From Paenibacillus mucilaginosus 3016 (GTDB lineage Bacteria; Bacillota; Bacilli; Paenibacillales; NBRC-103111): a DNA stretch of 64,000 nt. Below are positions 61,099-64,000 of the stretch, piece after piece. Under the pieces are notes generated by a model that made no database searches, was not told where the DNA came from, and saw only the letters and a list, made by a program, of their open reading frames with translations. Made by a program: the position numbers and the translations under genes. The first letter of the stretch is position 1, and each line of letters starts with the position of its first letter. Where the stretch lies: contig NC_016935.1 in the NCBI RefSeq assembly GCF_000250655.1, forward strand, positions 4,792,001-4,856,000. The letters run 5' to 3'.

Positions 61099-62409
61099 TT
61101 ATCGGCTTTCCCTTGTCTGCGGCAGCTTGATCAGATCGTCCACAAGTACGGGCCGGCCTGTTCGGATCGCGTGATTGGCCGCGATGCCGACGAGAATGGA
61201 CCGGGCTCCGTCTTCGTGATTCGCAGCCCTGTGGTAAGGATCATCGGCCGGCTCGCCGAACAGATCCCGGAGCAGTGCCGGATCGCCTCCTCCATGACCG
61301 CCCTGCCCCTGTTCCACTTCCACTTCGTACGGTGCGCCGAACATGGGCCAGATCCGCAGCGATTTGTTCTTGAGCGCGCCTTCGAGCGCTTTGTCCCCGC
61401 CTGAATTCACATAGGACTGCTCGATGATCTCCATCTCCAGCCGCCCCCTGCTCCCGTTGATCGCTATGCGGTATCCTTCCCACGGGCTGTATGCGTGCAG
61501 GGCATAGGTCAGGATGGCCCGGTTACGGTAACGGACCAGCACCCCCATCGTATCCTCAATGGAGATTCCGTCGCTGAAGACGCTGAGATCCCGCTTATAG
61601 CCGTCCTCGTGCTCGGCTTCCAGATACATCGCTTTGAGGCGCCCATTGCGGTCCAGATGCAGGGCGAACGGATCGTCCTCGGCCGCCGGATGCCCTGTTG
61701 CGCGGTCGTAGAAGCGGGTCACGCCCCGCCGCTCCGCATTCTCCCGCCCATAGAAGAGCAGGTCCCCGTAAGCAAACACGGAGTCGGGGGCCGAACCGAT
61801 CCAGTAGCTGACAAGGTCGAAGTGGTGGGTCGACTTGTGCACGAGCAGTCCGCCGCTGTTCCGCTTGTCCCGGTGCCAGCGGCGGAAATAGTCGGCTCCG
61901 TGCTTCGTGTTCAGCAGCCATTCGAAGTGAACGGAGAACACCTCGCCGATGGCTCCCTGTCCGATCAGCTCCCGTACCTTCGTATGGTGGGGTGCATACC
62001 GGTAGTTGAATGCGACCCGCACTTTGCCTCCTGTCCGGTGTACGGCCTCCAGGATCTCGGCGCATTTGTCTTCATCCACGGTCATCGGCTTCTCGGTGAT
62101 GACTTCGCAGCCCTTCTCCAGCGCCCGGATAATGTAGGTATGATGGGTGCGGTCCACGGAGGTGACGATCACCGTATCCGGCTTCTGTTCGAGGAGCATG
62201 CGGTCGAAGTCCTCCGCCTTGTAGGTGGCCGCCGCCGGGCAGCCGTATTTCTCCGTGAGCTGCCGGTTGGCATAGTCCATCCGGGTCTGATTGACATCGC
62301 ACAGCGCGAGCAGCTCCGAGGTGTCCCTGTAATCGGTAGCGATCGCCGAGCAGAAGAATCGCGATCTCCCACCTGCCCCGACAATCACATAGGTTTTTCT
62401 GCGTTTCAT
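61099..62409 (-). CDS. Gfo/Idh/MocA-family oxidoreductase
   Basis: 436 residues. N-terminal Rossmann fold (YVIVGAGGRSRFFCSAI), the ITEKPMTVD motif whose Lys is catalytic, then the C-terminal dimerisation/substrate domain with GGLLVHKSTHHFDLVSYWIG, the His of which completes the usual site. NAD(P)-dependent oxidation or reduction of a sugar or inositol-like compound is expected. First gene of the operon with the DapA-like and fucI genes; AGGAAAGGA lies before ATG. Confidence 0.92.
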   Translation of the reverse strand: MKRRKTYVIVGAGGRSRFFCSAIATDYRDTSELLALCDVNQTRMDYANRQLTEKYGCPAAATYKAEDFDRMLLEQKPDTVIVTSVDRTHHTYIIRALEKGCEVITEKPMTVDEDKCAEILEAVHRTGGKVRVAFNYRYAPHHTKVRELIGQGAIGEVFSVHFEWLLNTKHGADYFRRWHRDKRNSGGLLVHKSTHHFDLVSYWIGSAPDSVFAYGDLLFYGRENAERRGVTRFYDRATGHPAAEDDPFALHLDRNGRLKAMYLEAEHEDGYKRDLSVFSDGISIEDTMGVLVRYRNRAILTYALHAYSPWEGYRIAINGSRGRLEMEIIEQSYVNSGGDKALEGALKNKSLRIWPMFGAPYEVEVEQGQGGHGGGDPALLRDLFGEPADDPYHRAANHEDGARSILVGIAANHAIRTGRPVLVDDLIKLPQTRESR

Positions 62410-62486
62410 GCGGTTCCTTTCCTCCTGTTCCTGTGCATAGCCTAACTGTAAGCTGTAAGCGTCATGCAGAGAAAAGGGCTTCTGTT

Positions 62487-62500
62487 CCCTATCTATAGGG
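62487..62500. promoter_or_regulatory. Palindromic operator candidate for the fucose-type operon
   Basis: CCCTAT-CT-ATAGGG, about 78-91 nt upstream of the first gene. No regulator gene is adjacent. Confidence 0.4.
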
Positions 62501-62529
62501 CGATCGGCCTGGGATCATGACTCGGCGGA

Positions 62530-62572
62530 CAAAAAAGAAGGATGCGCTGCCGATGATCCGGCAGCGCATCCC
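62530..62572 (-). terminator. Terminator of the Ig-like secreted protein gene
   Basis: GGATGCGCTGCCG and CGGCAGCGCATCC, 13-bp perfect stem; minus strand then reads TTCTTTTTT. Confidence 0.8.
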
Positions 62573-62720
62573 GGGAAAGAAGCGCGGCCCTGCCATAGTG
62601 CAGATTTCGGCAGGATCTTATGCGGCTGCCCCTGCATCCGCTGGGCTGCCGCGGCAGAGCTTCCCACTTTGCAGCGGAGATGCGATGGTTATTGCAGCCG
62701 GCTGTGGCTTGCTAATGGAT

Positions 62721-64000
62721 TCAGCCGCCTTCAACCCGCTCCGCCATGGGAGCTGCCGGGGCACTGCCGGGCTCCCTTGCCGCATCCGGCATGGACGGAA
62801 CCGCCAGATCAACCGAGCTTCTCACTTGGCGGCCTGCCGCGTCCAGCGCCGTGTAGGTAATCAGGTAGCGGCGGCCCGGCACAGCCCGCAGAAGGAAGCT
62901 TGGGTCGAAGGCGCCGATGGAAGCCCCTTCGATATCCTCCTCGGGAAGGGGAACGTCCGCGGTGATCGATTCCAGGGAGTAGGAATGAAGACCGGATTCG
63001 TGCTCCCCATACACCGAAGCCGTGACCGGGATCATCCGGCCGTCCGCAGGCCGCAGTATGGCAGGGTCCGTCACCACGCGGAGGCGGAGCACCGGCGAAT
63101 CGGCTGCCGGTGCCTGTGCTGCCGGCTGACCGGTTCCCTGCACGAGACTCCTCACCTCTTCGGTGTTGCCGGCTTCATCGAAGCTCCGGTACTCGAACCG
63201 CCCGCTTCCATACACAGCTGCCGTAACCGGATGGGAATAAGCGTTCCAAGGGCCCCCGTCGATCCGGTAGACGGAGCGGGTTACCGACAGGTTATCCTCG
63301 GCCTGCAGCCGGATGGTCTGAGAAGGGGAACGCCCCTCAGCAGCCGGGCCCGCCGAAGGGGCAATCTGCGCTGTCGTGACCGGTGCCGTTGTGTCCAGCT
63401 TGACGGAAGCCGAGTATAGCCGAGCATTCTCCGCTTCACCACCAGTATGGCGGAATTCGATCCGGTGCTCCCCGTCCGTACCCAGGGTAAAGGGAGCGCC
63501 GTAGGACTGCCACTGTCCCTGATTGACCCGGTACTCCGGGGGAGCACCTGCATCCACCCCGGCGGCTTGGAGCGTGACCGTAACCGGTGTGACATACCAG
63601 CCTCCGCTGCCGTCAGGCTGCTCAGGCGACAGTGCCGCCCGAAGCTCCTCCGCAGCAGCGCTTCCGGCCGCCAGGGAGAAGGAGGCGGAAGCCGGCTCCG
63701 CACCGGCTTCGCCCCCTATCACGACACGATACGTACCCGGTTCGTGTTCAGCAGGCATATACCGGAACCGGAACGTGCCCCCGGGTCCCGTGAGTCCCTG
63801 GTCCATGTAGTCCAGCCGGTTCTGCGGGCCGCGGACCTGGACGGCGACCCTCGCCCCTTCCGCGGCGCCGGCTCTGCCCGAGATCTCAACCATGCCGCTG
63901 CTCCGGTCGTAGACAGCGATAACCTCCGCCTGTGCGGACGGCTCCGCCATCGCGGGGAGTATCGTCGCCGACCACAGCATCAGCGCTGCCAGCAGTGTAC
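62721..64000 (-). CDS. Secreted Ig-like/bacterial surface protein (5' end outside window)
   Basis: At least 426 residues; the frame stays open to the right edge, within the signal peptide (LLAALMLWSATILPAMA), so the start is just outside. The mature part has an N-terminal beta-sandwich (MVEISGRAGAAEGARVAVQVRG), then two repeated modules with the pattern EYRVNQGQWQSYGAPFTLGTDGEHRIEFR and VYRIDGGPWNAYSHPVTAAVYGSGRFEYRSFDEAGN, each preceded by a DTTAPVTTA-like segment, a common Ig-like unit of Gram-positive surface and enzyme-linked proteins. The C-terminus (RYLITYTALDAAGRQVRSSVDLAVP) is another beta domain. No catalytic motif seen. Confidence 0.85.
   Translation of the reverse strand, partial: TLLAALMLWSATILPAMAEPSAQAEVIAVYDRSSGMVEISGRAGAAEGARVAVQVRGPQNRLDYMDQGLTGPGGTFRFRYMPAEHEPGTYRVVIGGEAGAEPASASFSLAAGSAAAEELRAALSPEQPDGSGGWYVTPVTVTLQAAGVDAGAPPEYRVNQGQWQSYGAPFTLGTDGEHRIEFRHTGGEAENARLYSASVKLDTTAPVTTAQIAPSAGPAAEGRSPSQTIRLQAEDNLSVTRSVYRIDGGPWNAYSHPVTAAVYGSGRFEYRSFDEAGNTEEVRSLVQGTGQPAAQAPAADSPVLRLRVVTDPAILRPADGRMIPVTASVYGEHESGLHSYSLESITADVPLPEEDIEGASIGAFDPSFLLRAVPGRRYLITYTALDAAGRQVRSSVDLAVPSMPDAAREPGSAPAAPMAERVEGG

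Larger units (their letters stand above)
62410..62720. other. Intergenic region upstream of the fucose-type operon
   Basis: Holds a CTGTAAG tandem repeat (about 62446-62459), the palindrome CCCTATCTATAGGG (62487-62500), and the terminator of the right-edge gene (62530-62572). No ORF with a ribosome-binding site. Confidence 0.55.

Noticed and set aside
1..64000. CRISPR array, insertion sequence, prophage or integrase
   Set aside because: No regularly spaced direct repeats, transposase, recombinase or phage structural gene was recognised.

Overview
The window reads as a chromosomal segment of a high-GC member of the Paenibacillaceae, most likely Paenibacillus. The pointers are strong Shine-Dalgarno sites of the AGGAGG type, a CUT1 sugar transporter paired with a YesM/YesN two-component system, a Btr-like AraC regulator fused to a binding-protein domain, a copper-amine-oxidase N-terminal-domain protein, many secreted plant-polysaccharide enzymes, and sigma-A promoters with U-tract terminators. 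I saw no rRNA, tRNA, CRISPR array, insertion sequence or prophage.

Layout. 1-2600: iron uptake, with a siderophore binding lipoprotein (cut by the left edge) and its Btr-like activator, each behind a Fur box. 2700-6100: an uncharacterised secreted protein, a small CxxC protein, and a short-chain dehydrogenase divergent from an AraC regulator. 6200-9650: secreted pectin/arabinan enzymes, a PL1 pectate lyase broken by one base and a GH43-AbfB arabinanase-like enzyme with a cre-like site. 9700-15240: an Old Yellow Enzyme homologue, an ABC exporter preceded by an overlapping 45-codon ORF, and a frameshifted MFS exporter divergent from a LysR regulator. 15400-19390: a solitary FliK-like protein, an unknown protein and an alpha/beta hydrolase.

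19400-24850: an organosulfur (sulfonate) uptake and cleavage locus: TauD-like dioxygenase, SsuA-like lipoprotein and flavin monooxygenase on the minus strand, a TetR regulator, and an SsuC-like permease on the plus strand. Both transcription units carry the same regulatory module: promoter TTGACA-N18-TAAGAT, palindrome TGACT-N4-AGTCA, a near-identical ~30-nt hairpin element, then an intrinsic terminator whose stem uses part of that hairpin. This twin leader RNA is the strongest candidate here for an undescribed regulatory system.

24900-38000: a galactomannan island of visibly lower GC: CUT1 binding protein and two permeases, YesN/YesM, intracellular GH113 mannanase, GH36 alpha-galactosidase, an AraC regulator and a secreted CBM35-GH26 mannanase. 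Together they could cut mannan outside the cell, import the oligosaccharides and finish degradation inside. 38300-42500: SelO protein AMPylase and a large secreted pectate lyase. 42700-47500: a half-length MFS protein with a membrane-anchored FAD lactone-oxidase-like enzyme, a lipoprotein with no ordinary start codon, a copper-amine-oxidase-domain protein and an AHSA1 protein. 47600-49030: a thioredoxin-reductase-like flavoprotein and an Rrf2 regulator whose promoters share an operator with the same half-sites and spacing. 49100-58120: two two-component systems, one with a secreted protein, the other with an ABC transporter and a secreted protein. 58300-62400: an operon for L-fucose isomerase, a DapA-family aldolase/lyase and a Gfo/Idh/MocA oxidoreductase. 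The right edge cuts a secreted Ig-like protein.
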